This document shows positions 27,463 to 36,058 of a stretch of DNA of 62,890 nt, piece by piece. A program made the translations under genes and the position numbers. The stretch's first letter is position 1; each line of letters begins with the position of its first letter. This DNA comes from Phaeodactylibacter sp. (GTDB lineage: Bacteria; Bacteroidota; Bacteroidia; Chitinophagales; Saprospiraceae), in contig NZ_JALEGS010000046.1 of the NCBI RefSeq assembly GCF_022763345.1, forward strand, positions 1 through 62,890, written 5' to 3'. The notes beneath the pieces were generated by a model. That model was not told the origin of the DNA, searched no databases, and saw nothing but the letters and a program-made list of their open reading frames with translations.

Positions 27463-27530
27463 TGGCTTCATCCGATGCCTGCTTTCGAACATGTAGAGAT
27501 TCAGCAGGTTGAAAGGATGAAGCCATTTTT
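27463..27530 (+). terminator. long-stem intrinsic terminator
   Basis: Outer arms TGGCTTCATCC (27463-27473) and GGATGAAGCCA (27515-27525) pair perfectly over 11 bp, an inner CCTGCT/AGCAGG pair (27478-27483/27503-27508) extends the structure, and TTTTT follows. It ends the 721-residue gene. Confidence 0.82.
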
Positions 27531-27556
27531 GGCAATGACCGAAAACAAAAACCATT

Positions 27557-28123
27557 ATGAAAACGACAATTAAAATTCTTTTTAGCCTGGCACTGATCAG
27601 TCTCATCAGTTGCGATGTGGACCAAACTCAGGAAGGCGAAATGCCTGAGGTAGATGTAGACGTTGAGGAAGGTGAAATGCCTGAATACGACGTAGACTGG
27701 GCAGATGTTGATGTGAATACCACTACTCGCACGATCGAAGTGCCTAAGGTGGTGGTGGTTATGGAAGAAGAGCAGGTCGAAGTCCCCGTAGTGGATGTCG
27801 ATATGCCAAATGAGGAAAAAGAAGAACGGACCATTATGGTAGAAGCCCAGGTAGCGGAAACCAGTCATGAAATTGAAATCGAGGGCGTCTATGCCTCCAA
27901 GAACCGGTTGTTCGTTGTTTCTGAGCTGGAAAATACCGGACAAGACCTGCAGCAGCAAACCATGCGTGTTTCCGACCAGATTGTGCTGAATGCGCCAGAC
28001 CTTGATGTGAAGCACTACATCATTGGTGAGAAACCAAGGGGTGACTTTAACAATCAGTATACCTATATCTCCAGTAAGTCTGAAATTTCTGATAAGCTAA
28101 GCAAGGCTACAGAAATATTGTAA
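27557..28123 (+). CDS. highly acidic lipoprotein
   Basis: A 188-residue lipoprotein with lipobox LISC at about residues 16-19. The mature N-terminus is extremely acidic with an internal repeat (EGEMPEVDVDVE then EGEMPEYDVDWADVDV) and alternating Val/Glu strands (IEVPKVVVVMEEEQVEVPVV), which look like extended beta or calcium-binding segments. A more ordinary alpha/beta C-terminus follows (YASKNRLFVVSELENTGQDL). Not a family I recognise. It begins 27 bp after a terminator, so it has its own promoter, and is followed 22 bp later by a Pmp3-type peptide gene. Confidence 0.7.
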   Translation: MKTTIKILFSLALISLISCDVDQTQEGEMPEVDVDVEEGEMPEYDVDWADVDVNTTTRTIEVPKVVVVMEEEQVEVPVVDVDMPNEEKEERTIMVEAQVAETSHEIEIEGVYASKNRLFVVSELENTGQDLQQQTMRVSDQIVLNAPDLDVKHYIIGEKPRGDFNNQYTYISSKSEISDKLSKATEIL

Positions 28124-28145
28124 ACCCCTAAAAACTACAACCATT

Positions 28146-28316
28146 ATGTCTACTGTCTCTGGCAATAAACTACTTCTGGTCATTTTGGCCATTATTTTTC
28201 CCCCACTTGGCGTAGGGCTCCATACCGGGCTGACTTCAGAATTTTGGATTAGCCTGGTCCTGACGCTCTTGTTTTACCTTCCGGGGCTCATTTACGCGCT
28301 GTGGGTCATTCTTTGA
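28146..28316 (+). CDS. YqaE/Pmp3-family small membrane protein
   Basis: A 56-residue protein. It starts at the ATG at 28146 and reads MSTVSGNKLLLVILAIIFPP, LGVGLHTGL, then FWISLVLTLLFYLPGLIYAL and WVIL. The two hydrophobic hairpin helices, the IFPPLGVGL motif and the FYLPGLIYALWVI end are the hallmark of the Pmp3/UPF0057 family, stress- or salt-induced inner-membrane peptides that affect membrane potential. Length is typical (50-60). It lies 22 bp after the acidic lipoprotein gene and before a strong terminator, so the two form one transcript. Confidence 0.9.
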   Translation: MSTVSGNKLLLVILAIIFPPLGVGLHTGLTSEFWISLVLTLLFYLPGLIYALWVIL

Positions 28317-28346
28317 GAAGAAATAGTCCATGAACATATTGTACTA

Positions 28347-28382
28347 CCGCCAGCTTTGGAAACAAGGCTGGCGGTTTTTTTT
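28347..28382 (+). terminator. intrinsic terminator
   Basis: Perfect CCGCCAGC (28347-28354) / GCTGGCGG (28367-28374) hairpin followed by eight T. It ends the lipoprotein/Pmp3 transcript; its T-tract overlaps the stop codon of the convergent phosphoglucomutase gene. Confidence 0.9.
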
Positions 28383-30021
28383 AGCTAATGACGCCATTTA
28401 CCACGCTTTGTGCTTCCTCCTGCAGCTGCTTCAGGTGGCCCTCGCCTTTGAAGCTTTCCGCATAAATCTTGTAGATATTTTCAGTGCCGGAAGGGCGGGC
28501 GGCAAACCAGCCGTTCTCAGTAGCTACTTTTAGCCCGCCGATGGCAGCCCCATTGCCTGGTGCTTCCGTCAGAATGGCCTCAATAGGCTCACCGGCCAAA
28601 GTGGAAGAAGTGATCTGATCGGCAGATAGCTTTTTTAGCTTGTCTTTTTGATCAGGCGTTGCGGGCGCATCAATACGGGCGTACACCGGCGAACCGAAGG
28701 CCGCTGTGAATTCGTTGTAAATTTCACCCGGATCCCTGCCAGTCGTAGCTGTGATCTCACCAGCCAGCAGCGCAGCAATGATGCCATCTTTGTCGGTGGA
28801 CCATACCTTGCCGTTTCGGTCCAGGAAGGAGGCACCGGCGCTTTCCTCTCCACCAAAGCCCAGGCTGCCTTCAAACAATCCGTCTACAAACCATTTGAAG
28901 CCTACCGGGACCTCCACCAGCTTACGGCCGAGTTTCTTCGCCACCCGGTCTATCATTTGGCTGCTCACCAGCGTTTTGCCAATACCTGTATCTGCTGACC
29001 AGCCCGGTCGGTTTTGAAAGAGAAAATCTATGGCCACAGCAAGGTAGTGATTCGGCTGCATCAACCCCTGGCTGCGGGTCACAATTCCATGCCGGTCGTA
29101 ATCGGTATCACAGGCTACAGCTACTGCAAAGCGGTCTTTGAGCGCGAGCAGCCGCTGCATGGCGTAAGCGGAGGAAGGGTCCATGCGCACCTTCCCATCC
29201 CAGTCCAGCGACATAAACCGGAACGTCTGGTCCACCTGTGTATCTACAATATTCAGATTGATATTGTAACGGTCAGCAATGCGTTCCCAATAGCGTACAC
29301 CAGCGCCGCCCAAAGGGTCCACGCCGATTTCCAGGCCTGCACTCCGTATGGCCTCCAGATCGATCACCTGATCCAGGTCGCCGGTGTAGGCATCAAGGTA
29401 GTCGTAAGTTTTCGTGGTATTGGCTTTCAGGGCTTTCTGCAGGGGCATTCGCCTGACCTCCCTGAGCCCGTTTTCGAGGATTTCATTGGCTTTAGCCTCA
29501 ATCCAGGAGGTGACGCTGCCTTCTGCCGGCCCCCCATTGGTCATGTTGTATTTGAACCCTCCATCCTGAGGCGGGTTGTGCGAAGGCGTAATGATGATCC
29601 CATCTGCCAGCCCGCTTGTCCGTCCGGCGTTGTAGGTCAGAATGGCGTGGCTGACCGCAGGGGTTGGGGCATATTCATTATTAGCGGCAATCATCGTTGG
29701 CACCTCGTTGCCGGCCAGGACCTCCAGCGCGGTAGCCTGTGCGGGCTCCGAGAGGGCATGCGTATCCATGCCCATAAATACCGGTCCGGTGATGCCCTCC
29801 TTTTGCCGGTAAAGGCAGATGGCTTGTGTGGTAGCCAGGATGTGGTCTTCGTTGAAGGAAGCTGTAAGGGAAGAGCCCCGGTGGCCGGAAGTGCCAAAAG
29901 AAACCCGCTGCGTACGTTCTGCCGGGTCCGGCTTATCCGTAAAGTATGCGGTGATCAGGCGGGGGAGATTAACGAGTTCGCCAGTAGTGGCCGGCTTACC
30001 GGCATTAGGGTGAAGTGCCAT
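28381..30021 (-). CDS. pgm: phosphoglucomutase (alpha-D-glucose-specific)
   Basis: A 546-residue alpha-D-phosphohexomutase interconverting glucose 1-phosphate and 6-phosphate. All four domains are visible: the phosphoserine loop [11 protein letters not shown] near residue 45, the magnesium loop [12 protein letters not shown] near 310, the sugar-specificity loop [10 protein letters not shown] near 390 and the phosphate-binding [15 protein letters not shown] near the C-terminus. Length and motifs match the Pgm type of E. coli rather than phosphomannomutase. It begins just downstream of the tRNA terminator and supplies the same hexose phosphate pool as GalK, though the genes are not linked in an operon. 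Confidence 0.95.
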   Translation of the reverse strand: MALHPNAGKPATTGELVNLPRLITAYFTDKPDPAERTQRVSFGTSGHRGSSLTASFNEDHILATTQAICLYRQKEGITGPVFMGMDTHALSEPAQATALEVLAGNEVPTMIAANNEYAPTPAVSHAILTYNAGRTSGLADGIIITPSHNPPQDGGFKYNMTNGGPAEGSVTSWIEAKANEILENGLREVRRMPLQKALKANTTKTYDYLDAYTGDLDQVIDLEAIRSAGLEIGVDPLGGAGVRYWERIADRYNINLNIVDTQVDQTFRFMSLDWDGKVRMDPSSAYAMQRLLALKDRFAVAVACDTDYDRHGIVTRSQGLMQPNHYLAVAIDFLFQNRPGWSADTGIGKTLVSSQMIDRVAKKLGRKLVEVPVGFKWFVDGLFEGSLGFGGEESAGASFLDRNGKVWSTDKDGIIAALLAGEITATTGRDPGEIYNEFTAAFGSPVYARIDAPATPDQKDKLKKLSADQITSSTLAGEPIEAILTEAPGNGAAIGGLKVATENGWFAARPSGTENIYKIYAESFKGEGHLKQLQEEAQSVVNGVIS

Positions 30022-30086
30022 GAGCTGGGTTGGGTTTGGTTGGGCTTAAAAATAGGGGACAGGGGGCGGGTGTGCAAGTAGTTTAT

Positions 30087-30120
30087 AAAAAAAGCCCAGC
30101 TGCAACTGCAACCGGGCTTT
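30087..30120 (-). terminator. intrinsic terminator of the tRNA-Leu transcript
   Basis: On the minus strand AAAGCCC and GGGCTTT (plus coordinates 30114-30120 and 30091-30097) form a 7-bp stem followed by a T-rich tail, directly after the tRNA-Leu(CAG) 3' end. Confidence 0.82.
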
Positions 30121-30125
30121 CGGGG

Positions 30126-30207
30126 TGCCCACGAGAGGACTCGAACCTCCACGTCGTTAGACACATGAACCTGAATCATGCGCGTCTACCAATTCCGCCA
30201 CGTGGGC
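30126..30207 (-). tRNA. tRNA-Leu, anticodon CAG
   Basis: Minus-strand cloverleaf: acceptor GCCCACG (30207-30201) with CGTGGGC (30133-30127), D-arm with GGCGGAATTGGTAGACGC, anticodon stem CATGA/TCATG with loop TTCAGGT, giving CAG, a long class II variable arm and T-loop TTCGAGT. The long variable arm and G-T-A-G-A D-loop are typical of tRNA-Leu. Discriminator A; the following bases are CCC, so CCA is not encoded. Confidence 0.95.
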
Positions 30208-30228
30208 TTGTTTTTTGCGGGTAAATTG

Positions 30229-30367
30229 CTCTTCCCGCCTTCTATACTTCGTACCGACGGCGGTCATTCCCGTTAGTGCATCTGTATGTAAGGTCACTGC
30301 GCTTCCAACAGCTGCAACATCGGGATAAACTTCTCTTCCCGCCTTCTATACTTCGTACCGACGGCGG
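30229..30367. repeat. 35-bp direct repeat including the tRNA-Leu(CAA) 3' end
   Basis: An identical 35-bp sequence occurs at 30229-30263 and 30333-30367 (starts CTCTTCCCGCCTTCTATACT), 104 bp apart. The second copy ends with the 3' acceptor and part of the T-arm of tRNA-Leu(CAA); the first copy lies in the spacer between the two tRNA genes and has no tRNA around it. The 69 bp between the copies hold no gene. This may be a local slip duplication or a relic of att-site recombination at a tRNA 3' end. Confidence 0.9.
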
Positions 30368-30439
30368 GAATCGAACCCGCACTCTGTTGCCAGAACTGGA
30401 TTTTGAATCCAGCGCGTCTACCAATTCCGCCACGTCGGC
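30356..30439 (-). tRNA. tRNA-Leu, anticodon CAA
   Basis: Minus-strand cloverleaf: acceptor GCCGACG (30439-30433) with CGTCGGT (30363-30357, one G-U pair at the end), anticodon stem CTGGA/TCCAG with loop TTCAAAA giving CAA, long variable arm and T-loop TTCGATT. It shares the D-arm sequence of the neighbouring tRNA-Leu(CAG), indicating an old gene duplication. CCA is not encoded. The pair is probably transcribed together on the minus strand. Confidence 0.95.
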
Positions 30440-30584
30440 ATAAGGTTGCCGATCAATCGGTGCTGCAATACTTCAATTGCGGATGCAAATATAGAGTGGT
30501 ATTTTCAATTTGTAAAGCAAATGGAGCGAAAAAAGTTCCAATAATAACGCCCCATTTGCTTTACGGCTGATAGTCAGTGGATTC

Positions 30585-31925
30585 CTAACTAAAAAAACTG
30601 CGGATAATATCCAACCCGTTGGCATACAGCACCAGCCCGATGACGATGATGAAACCGACGATTGTAGCCCGCTCCAAAAACTTATCGCTCGGCTTGCGGC
30701 CCGTGACCATTTCGTAAAGCAGGAACATCACGTGCCCGCCATCCAGTGCCGGGATAGGCAGGAGGTTCATAAATGCCAGGATGAGGGACAGCACCGCCGT
30801 CATCGTCCAAAAACGCTCCCAAAGCCATTCGTTGCCAAACATAGAGCCAATGGTGCCGAATCCGCCAAGGCTTTCGGAGGCTTTGATGCGCCCGCGGAAC
30901 ATCTGACCAAAGGCTTTTACCTGATCGCCCAGGAAGGTCCAGCCCTTTTGCACACCGGCTGGCATAGCCTGCGCAAAACTGTATTCCTTGCGCTTAGTGC
31001 CGAATAGCTCACCTGCCGTTATCCTTTCCACGCCGATCATACCGTTTTTGGTGGTCTTCAGAGCCATCTGAAGGGTGTCCGATCCGTTGCGAAGCACCGT
31101 AAGGTCTACCTCCACGCCATCTTTGCCGCGGATACCTCTCGCGAAGTCGATAAACCAGGGCGTAGGCTGCCCGTCCAGCCCAATAATCTGGTCTTCGGGT
31201 TTGATACCTGCTTTTTCAGCGGGCCCATCTTCCATTATATCCTTAATTTTGAAGGGCATACGGGGGTAGAAGAGCGCCTTGTTCTTGTATTCGTAGCTGG
31301 AGAGGAGCGTAACGTACTTGGGGTCAATGGGAACTTCCACTTCCCGGCCTTCCCGTTCCACCGTGATCTGGTCTGCATTATTGATAATGATTTCCCGGAC
31401 CACCAGACGGTCGTTGAATTGTTCGTAGGGCTTACCAGCTATACTGAGAATGTGGTCTCCATCGCGCAGCCCCATTTCCTGCCCCAGGGAATCCACCTGA
31501 ATGCCGTATTCGAGGTTCTCGTTGGGCAGGTATTCCTGACCGTATACCCAAAGCACAAAACCATAGAGCAGGAAGCCGAGAATAAAGTTGACCGTCACAC
31601 CACCCAGCATAATAATGAGCCGTTGCCAGGCCGGCTTGGAGCGGAACTCCCAGGGCTGAGGCTCCTGGCTCATTTGTTCGGTATCAAAGCTCTCATCAAT
31701 CATGCCGGAAATCTTGACATAACCGCCCAGGGGCAGCCAGCCGATCCCGTACTCGGTTTCTCCAATTTTTTTCTTGTACAATTCGAACCAGGGGTCAAAA
31801 AAGAGGTAGAATTTCTCCACACGGGTTCCAAACAGTCGAGCAGGTAAAAAGTGACCCAGCTCATGCAGTACAATCAAAATAGAAAGGCTAAGCATCAACT
31901 GCCCGCCCATGATCAGATAATCCAT
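30585..31925 (-). CDS. rseP: RseP site-2 zinc protease
   Basis: A 446-residue polytopic intramembrane metalloprotease. HELGHFLPA near residue 21 is the HExxH zinc site in the first transmembrane helix; NLLPIPALDGGH near the C-terminus holds the third ligand Asp (LDG motif). Between them are two PDZ-like segments (IQVDSLGQEMGLRDGDHILS and DGPAEKAGIKPEDQIIGLDG). RseP cleaves membrane-anchored anti-sigma factors and remnant signal peptides. The membrane-anchored anti-sigma factor at 39633-40340 could be a client, but this is inference. Confidence 0.93.
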   Translation of the reverse strand: MDYLIMGGQLMLSLSILIVLHELGHFLPARLFGTRVEKFYLFFDPWFELYKKKIGETEYGIGWLPLGGYVKISGMIDESFDTEQMSQEPQPWEFRSKPAWQRLIIMLGGVTVNFILGFLLYGFVLWVYGQEYLPNENLEYGIQVDSLGQEMGLRDGDHILSIAGKPYEQFNDRLVVREIIINNADQITVEREGREVEVPIDPKYVTLLSSYEYKNKALFYPRMPFKIKDIMEDGPAEKAGIKPEDQIIGLDGQPTPWFIDFARGIRGKDGVEVDLTVLRNGSDTLQMALKTTKNGMIGVERITAGELFGTKRKEYSFAQAMPAGVQKGWTFLGDQVKAFGQMFRGRIKASESLGGFGTIGSMFGNEWLWERFWTMTAVLSLILAFMNLLPIPALDGGHVMFLLYEMVTGRKPSDKFLERATIVGFIIVIGLVLYANGLDIIRSFFS

Positions 31926-32078
31926 ATATTATTTTCTTCCTTGCAGGATGGTTAGTTTATCGAACAAAAGAACAGCTTCGTTCCGGTTATGTTGTTTAGG
32001 AGCGGGCAAAGGTAGTTAAATATTATATTAGCGCCGCGGATTTCAGGACGAAACGAACCGGAACAGCAAAGTTAGGAA

Positions 32079-32783
32079 ATGAATATTTTTTTTACAGATC
32101 AGGTGAGAGGGGAGGTAGCGGCACTTCCTGAAAGTGAAGCCCGGCATTGTATTCAGGTGCTTCGCCATAAAGTCGGTGACCGTATCCACTTCATAGATGG
32201 GCGCGGTGGGCTGTACGAGGGGGAGATTACTGAGGCGGGCAAAAAGACTTGCCTGCTGAAGGTCATATCTCACAAGGAAAACCATGGCAAACGCCCTTAC
32301 CGGGTACATCTTGCAGTTGCCCCGACCAAAAACATCAGCCGGATGGAGTGGCTGCTCGAAAAAGCCACTGAAATCGGATTGGATACCTTCACGCCCTTGC
32401 TTTGCAGTCATTCCGAGCGCCGGGTGCTGAAGCTGGAACGGCTGGAAAAAATTGTCCTCTCCGCTGCAAAGCAGTCCGTTAAGGCCTATTTGCCGCAGCT
32501 CAACCCACTGATTGGTTTTGAAGATTTTCTGGAAAGCACAGACCGCGAACCCGGGCGCTTCATCGCCTATTTAGGAGAAGGCGTTAAGGGGGCCTTAAAA
32601 CAAAACTACAAGGCCGGGCAAGACGTTTGTTTGTTAATTGGTCCGGAAGGCGGGTTTAGCCCTCAGGAAGCTGAAGCAGCCGTTAGAACGGGATTTACGC
32701 CTGTCACTTTAGGCGAAAGCCGGCTGCGGACGGAAACAGCAGCCCTCGTGGCTTGCCATACTATTCATCTTTTAAACGCATAA
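32079..32783 (+). CDS. rsmE: 16S rRNA (uracil(1498)-N(3))-methyltransferase
   Basis: A 234-residue SPOUT-class methyltransferase that modifies U1498 in the decoding centre. An N-terminal PUA-like domain (residues 1-70, with HCIQVLRHKVGDRIHFIDGR) precedes the knotted SAM domain: ATEIGLDTFTPL, LLIGPEGGFSPQEAEAA and VTLGESRLRTETAAL, the last two forming the trefoil-knot cofactor site. Length is normal. It is divergent from rseP, and a DUF4159 gene starts 3 bp after its stop, indicating one transcript. Confidence 0.95.
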   Translation: MNIFFTDQVRGEVAALPESEARHCIQVLRHKVGDRIHFIDGRGGLYEGEITEAGKKTCLLKVISHKENHGKRPYRVHLAVAPTKNISRMEWLLEKATEIGLDTFTPLLCSHSERRVLKLERLEKIVLSAAKQSVKAYLPQLNPLIGFEDFLESTDREPGRFIAYLGEGVKGALKQNYKAGQDVCLLIGPEGGFSPQEAEAAVRTGFTPVTLGESRLRTETAALVACHTIHLLNA

Positions 32784-32786
32784 CTC

Positions 32787-33452
32787 ATGTTGAAAACCGG
32801 AATGGCGCTTTTTGCAGTTTTTTTACTGGCTTTTACCTCACCTTTTGACCCAGGGGCAGGAACTTTGAAGATGGGGCTGCTCAAATACAATGGCGGGGGC
32901 GACTGGTATGCCAACCCGACTGCACTGCCTAATCTAGCTGCTTTTTGTAATGCACAGTTGGGCACTGATTTCGATACGGAATATGAGGAAGTCGAAGTGG
33001 GAAGCGTGGAGCTGTACAACTTTGCTTTTGTGCACATGACCGGGCATGGAAATGTGGTTTTCTCAGATGCAGAAGCAGAAAACCTGCGCAATTATCTGTT
33101 GGGCGGAGGCTTTCTCCATATCGATGACAACTATGGTATGGACCCTTACGTTCGGGTGGCGATGAAAAAGGTATTCCCGGAGCAGGAATTCGTGGAGCTG
33201 CCCTTCGAGCACGAGGTTTTCCGCCAGAAGTTTGAGTTTGAGAATGGGCTGCCCAAAGTGCATAAGCACGATGATAAGCCAGCTCAAGCCTTTGGATTGT
33301 TCCACGAAGGCCGGATGGTTTGCCTGTACTCTTTCGAATCAGACCTGGGTGATGGCTGGGAAGACGAGGACGTACATAATGACCCTGAGCCCATCCGCCG
33401 CCGGGCTCTTCAGATGGGGGCTAATATCATACAATTCGCCTTTCAGCAGTGA
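32787..33452 (+). CDS. DUF4159 secreted protein
   Basis: A 221-residue protein with a signal peptide (about 18 residues, ending AFTS). It matches DUF4159: LKYNGGGDWYANPTALPNLA at the N-terminus, VHMTGHGNVVFSDAEAENLR and YLLGGGFLHIDDNYGMD, and DGWEDEDVHNDPEPIRRRAL near the end. The fold is related to class I glutamine-amidotransferase-like flavodoxin folds, without a catalytic Cys here. DUF4159 proteins often occur with MoxR/DUF58 clusters, but here the gene follows rsmE. Function unknown, likely periplasmic. Confidence 0.85.
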   Translation: MLKTGMALFAVFLLAFTSPFDPGAGTLKMGLLKYNGGGDWYANPTALPNLAAFCNAQLGTDFDTEYEEVEVGSVELYNFAFVHMTGHGNVVFSDAEAENLRNYLLGGGFLHIDDNYGMDPYVRVAMKKVFPEQEFVELPFEHEVFRQKFEFENGLPKVHKHDDKPAQAFGLFHEGRMVCLYSFESDLGDGWEDEDVHNDPEPIRRRALQMGANIIQFAFQQ

Positions 33453-33455
33453 ACC

Positions 33456-33671
33456 TTACTGCCAGATCATTGACCGTTTGCGCCGAATGTAGTTCCGAAC
33501 ATTCAGCCAGAAGGCCACGAAAATGTACATAATGACCGGCGACCCCAGGGCCACAAACGAAATGTAGATAAAATTGATGCGCACGCGGGCAGAAGCAATC
33601 CCCATTTTGTCACCGAGATAGCTGCATACGCCAAACGCCGATCTTTCCAGTAAATCTTTTACGTATCGCAT
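33456..33671 (-). CDS. PspC-domain membrane protein
   Basis: A 71-residue protein (an upstream ATG at 33704 would add 11 residues). The sequence FGVCSYLGDKMGIASARVRI followed by NFIYISFVALGSPVIMYIFV is the PspC domain: an amphipathic helix, the conserved Gly-V-x-x-Y-L-G and one transmembrane helix ahead of a basic tail (RNYIRRKRS). PspC-type proteins respond to envelope stress. Stand-alone and convergent with the DUF4159 gene. The gap 33672-33900 holds no recognisable gene. Confidence 0.85.
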   Translation of the reverse strand: MRYVKDLLERSAFGVCSYLGDKMGIASARVRINFIYISFVALGSPVIMYIFVAFWLNVRNYIRRKRSMIWQ

Positions 33672-33900
33672 AAGCCAATTTTTGGTCAGGCACTTCAATT
33701 CCATGCAATGCCGGACAGGCTACCGCAACCTGTCATCCGGTATAACGTCTGATCAGGTCGAGTCGTTGCCGGCAGGCGGGATTCTGGTCAAAAAGCATAG
33801 CCATACCCGCTATTGTTGTGGAACAAGTCCCTAACAATAAAATAGGCAAATGGATTACAGGACCGGCAAAAAAATCAGTTTTGCCGGATGTAGCCCTTAC

Positions 33901-34092
33901 TTATTCGGCGATAGCCGTCACCGCATCATTCATAGATACCTGCTCATAAACAGCAGCGCCATTTTCCAGCGAGTGGCCAGGCTCTTGGATGTTGCCTTCC
34001 GAGCCGGAAAAAAGAAAGAACGCACCGGCGGTGCCAAAAACGAGAAGCAATGCGATGATAATGGTTTCGATGTTTGATTTGTTACGTGCCAT
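33901..34092 (-). CDS. small single-pass membrane protein
   Basis: A 63-residue protein from the ATG at 34092: MARNKSNIETIIIALLLVFG then TAGAFFLFSG and an acidic tail (NIQEPGHSLENGAAVYEQVS). A positive N-terminus and one transmembrane helix (about residues 10-30) place the tail outside the cytoplasm. A longer reading upstream (to 34215) is Arg/Pro-rich and comes from the structured GC-rich block, so I exclude it. Family not recognised. Confidence 0.55.
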   Translation of the reverse strand: MARNKSNIETIIIALLLVFGTAGAFFLFSGSEGNIQEPGHSLENGAAVYEQVSMNDAVTAIAE

Positions 34093-34823
34093 GATGTTTG
34101 GTTGTTTGTTGCAGCGGCAGCACTGGCGGGGCTGAAAGCTGCGGTTTAGGAATACGGGGGGCTTTCCCGGCGGGGCGGCTGAGCGCTCCGACGCGGCATA
34201 GGGAGCCCGGGGCAAGTGCGGGGCACTTTACCGGGCAAAAGGTTTCGACAAGGCACAGCAAGGGCTTTCAGCTTCCGTAGCACCGGAGGCTGTTCTTATG
34301 GAGCGGGCATAGCTCACCCCCTTAGCGCCGTGCGGTCAGGCACGAGCTATTCAGGCATAGGAGTAGCAGGGCAAGCGGATACACTTGCCGAAAATACAGG
34401 CATACATCGGCCACAATGATAACCGGGTGTTGATCAGGCTATCAGCCAAAAAATGTACGGGGCCTGCAGGGTACGCTACGGTACCTGGCCAATACTGTGT
34501 TTGAAATCGGTGGTTGTAGATGGCCTGCGAATTGCAAGCGTAGGAGTGTTGTTTACGGAGGAGATGGTACGGTGCAGCCTTTTGGGCAGTAGTTGCCCAG
34601 GCAGTCTGCACCCGGTTTGTAAGGGTTCTGCATAGGTTGTCTTGGTTTACTGAATGATTATGATTGTTGGCATACAGTTTTCCAACTGTGCCTATGCAAA
34701 TATTATAAAAATTATCTATATAAGTATAATCCGCCTGTATTTTATTAAAAAAAATCTTCATTTGTTTCTCTGTATTGTGTTCATCTACAGAGCTACAAAA
34801 TATATGCCAAAAATATTATGTGT
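34093..34823. other. gene-free block with many hairpins, candidate structured RNA
   Basis: No credible protein in either strand over 731 bp. The first 530 bp are GC-rich and dense in stems: GCCCGG/CCGGGC (34205-34210/34231-34236) enclosing AAGTGC/GCACTT; 34270-34277/34284-34291; GGCAAG/CTTGCC (34370-34375/34384-34389); GGCC/GGCC (34461-34464/34487-34490) enclosing GGTAC/GTACC; and GGTGCAG/CTGCACC (34571-34577/34606-34612) enclosing GGGCA/TGCCC. The last 200 bp are AT-rich with ACAGTT/AACTGT and CTCTGTA/TACAGAG hairpins. I could not match RNase P RNA, tmRNA or SRP RNA. A structured non-coding RNA or a decayed repeat is possible; strand undetermined. Confidence 0.4.
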
Positions 34824-36017
34824 TTATTTTAAACTTGTACTTACTGCCTTGGGCGTGCTTTGGGGGGGCAGCAAAAGCCACAGTCTGCCGTAGGATTTAA
34901 GGTTGCTGGCTTCCCGTTCAGCCGCATCTCCAATACCAGTGTAGAAGTCGACGTGCCCGGGCCCACGGATAGCGCCGCCGACATCCTGCGCAATAAGGAG
35001 GCGATAGTCGTGGCCGACCACCCGCTGTTTGCGGTTGTCAAAGATGGGGAAGGCGGCGAGCAGGCAACTGCCTAATGGAATATACCTGCGGTCTACCGCG
35101 ATAGAATATCCTGGAGTCAAAGGCACATTGCCTGCTCCAGAGGGTTCGGACTGCTGGCGTATAAAGAAGGTGTAGGAAGGGTTCTGGAAAAGAATGGTAT
35201 CAGTCAGGGAAGGATTCTTGAGCAGAAATTTGCGGATACCCCGAATGGAGAGGTCGGCAATATCCAGGTCAGCCCGGCCCTGTATGTATTTCTCAATACT
35301 GAGATAAGGATGACGGTTGCTGCCGTTGTAGGAAAAGAGTTCCCGGGAGCCATCTGGATATTCCACATAACCGGAGCCTTGTACCTGCATGTAATACAAG
35401 TCCACTTTATTCGAGGCGTAGGCCAGCTCAAGGCCCATGCTGTCAAGTACCCCGTCCCCTTCGATCTGCGCACGCGTAGGCAATGGTCCTTCCCAATCGA
35501 GTGGGCGGCTGTAAATCGGATATTTGAAAGCTCCTGATGGTTCCCGGGATACTTTGATAACAGGGGTAAAGTACCCTGTGAACTGCACATTCCCACGCTG
35601 GTCCCGTCCCCAAATCTGATGTGCATCGAGGTATTTGGCCATACCAAAGGGCTGTGCGTGCTGCCAGGCGGCAAGCATTTCGGTCACTTCGCGGAGCGCT
35701 TCGTGGCGTATCCTTAGATTGCCTACCTGGTAATTGCTCCGGCTTCGGGCAAGGTCCAGCAGTTTAAGGTTGTGCTGCAACGCTTCGACCGCTTTACCAT
35801 CAATAATTGGCAACGTAAGCGAATCCAGAGGGGTAGGAGTGTAAATATCCTGCTGCTTAGGTTGGCCCTGTACCCTTCCATATCTGTCAAGTTTCAATTT
35901 TTTGGGCTTGTGGCGTGCATCAGGCATGTCAACCGGTAGTTGCCCCGACTCCGGAGTGGGCCCGCAGCCATTGAGAGCAGTGAGCGCCAGGCAAATGACA
36001 GCCGTGCGTATTTTCAT
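34824..36017 (-). CDS. mltA: membrane-bound lytic murein transglycosylase A
   Basis: A 397-residue lipoprotein: MKIRTAVICLALTALNGCGP gives lipobox LNGC, so the start at 36017 is preferred over 36044. The MltA domain shows FTGYFTPVIKVSREPSGAFK, YASNKVDLYYMQVQGSGYVE and YSIAVDRRYIPLGSCLLAAF; the C-terminal 3D domain ends in LLIAQDVGGAIRGPGHVDFY, containing the catalytic Asp pair. MltA exolytically cleaves glycan strands to 1,6-anhydromuropeptides at the outer membrane. It complements MltG at 22-23 kb. A methyltransferase gene lies 41 bp upstream on the same strand. Confidence 0.93.
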   Translation of the reverse strand: MKIRTAVICLALTALNGCGPTPESGQLPVDMPDARHKPKKLKLDRYGRVQGQPKQQDIYTPTPLDSLTLPIIDGKAVEALQHNLKLLDLARSRSNYQVGNLRIRHEALREVTEMLAAWQHAQPFGMAKYLDAHQIWGRDQRGNVQFTGYFTPVIKVSREPSGAFKYPIYSRPLDWEGPLPTRAQIEGDGVLDSMGLELAYASNKVDLYYMQVQGSGYVEYPDGSRELFSYNGSNRHPYLSIEKYIQGRADLDIADLSIRGIRKFLLKNPSLTDTILFQNPSYTFFIRQQSEPSGAGNVPLTPGYSIAVDRRYIPLGSCLLAAFPIFDNRKQRVVGHDYRLLIAQDVGGAIRGPGHVDFYTGIGDAAEREASNLKSYGRLWLLLPPQSTPKAVSTSLK

Positions 36018-36058
36018 GAGGAGATAGGTTGATGCCACCAACAATTATACTATAAAAT

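Noticed and set aside
29014..30081. 355-residue plus-strand reading frame opposite pgm
   Set aside because: Antisense to a clear phosphoglucomutase with all four active-site loops; no signature of its own.
34093..34620. tmRNA, RNase P RNA or SRP RNA in the structured block
   Set aside because: GGTTTCGAC near 34241 recalled a tmRNA start, but the acceptor stem and 3' T-arm are absent, and the RNase P GAAAGTCCGG core and SRP tetraloop motifs are not found.
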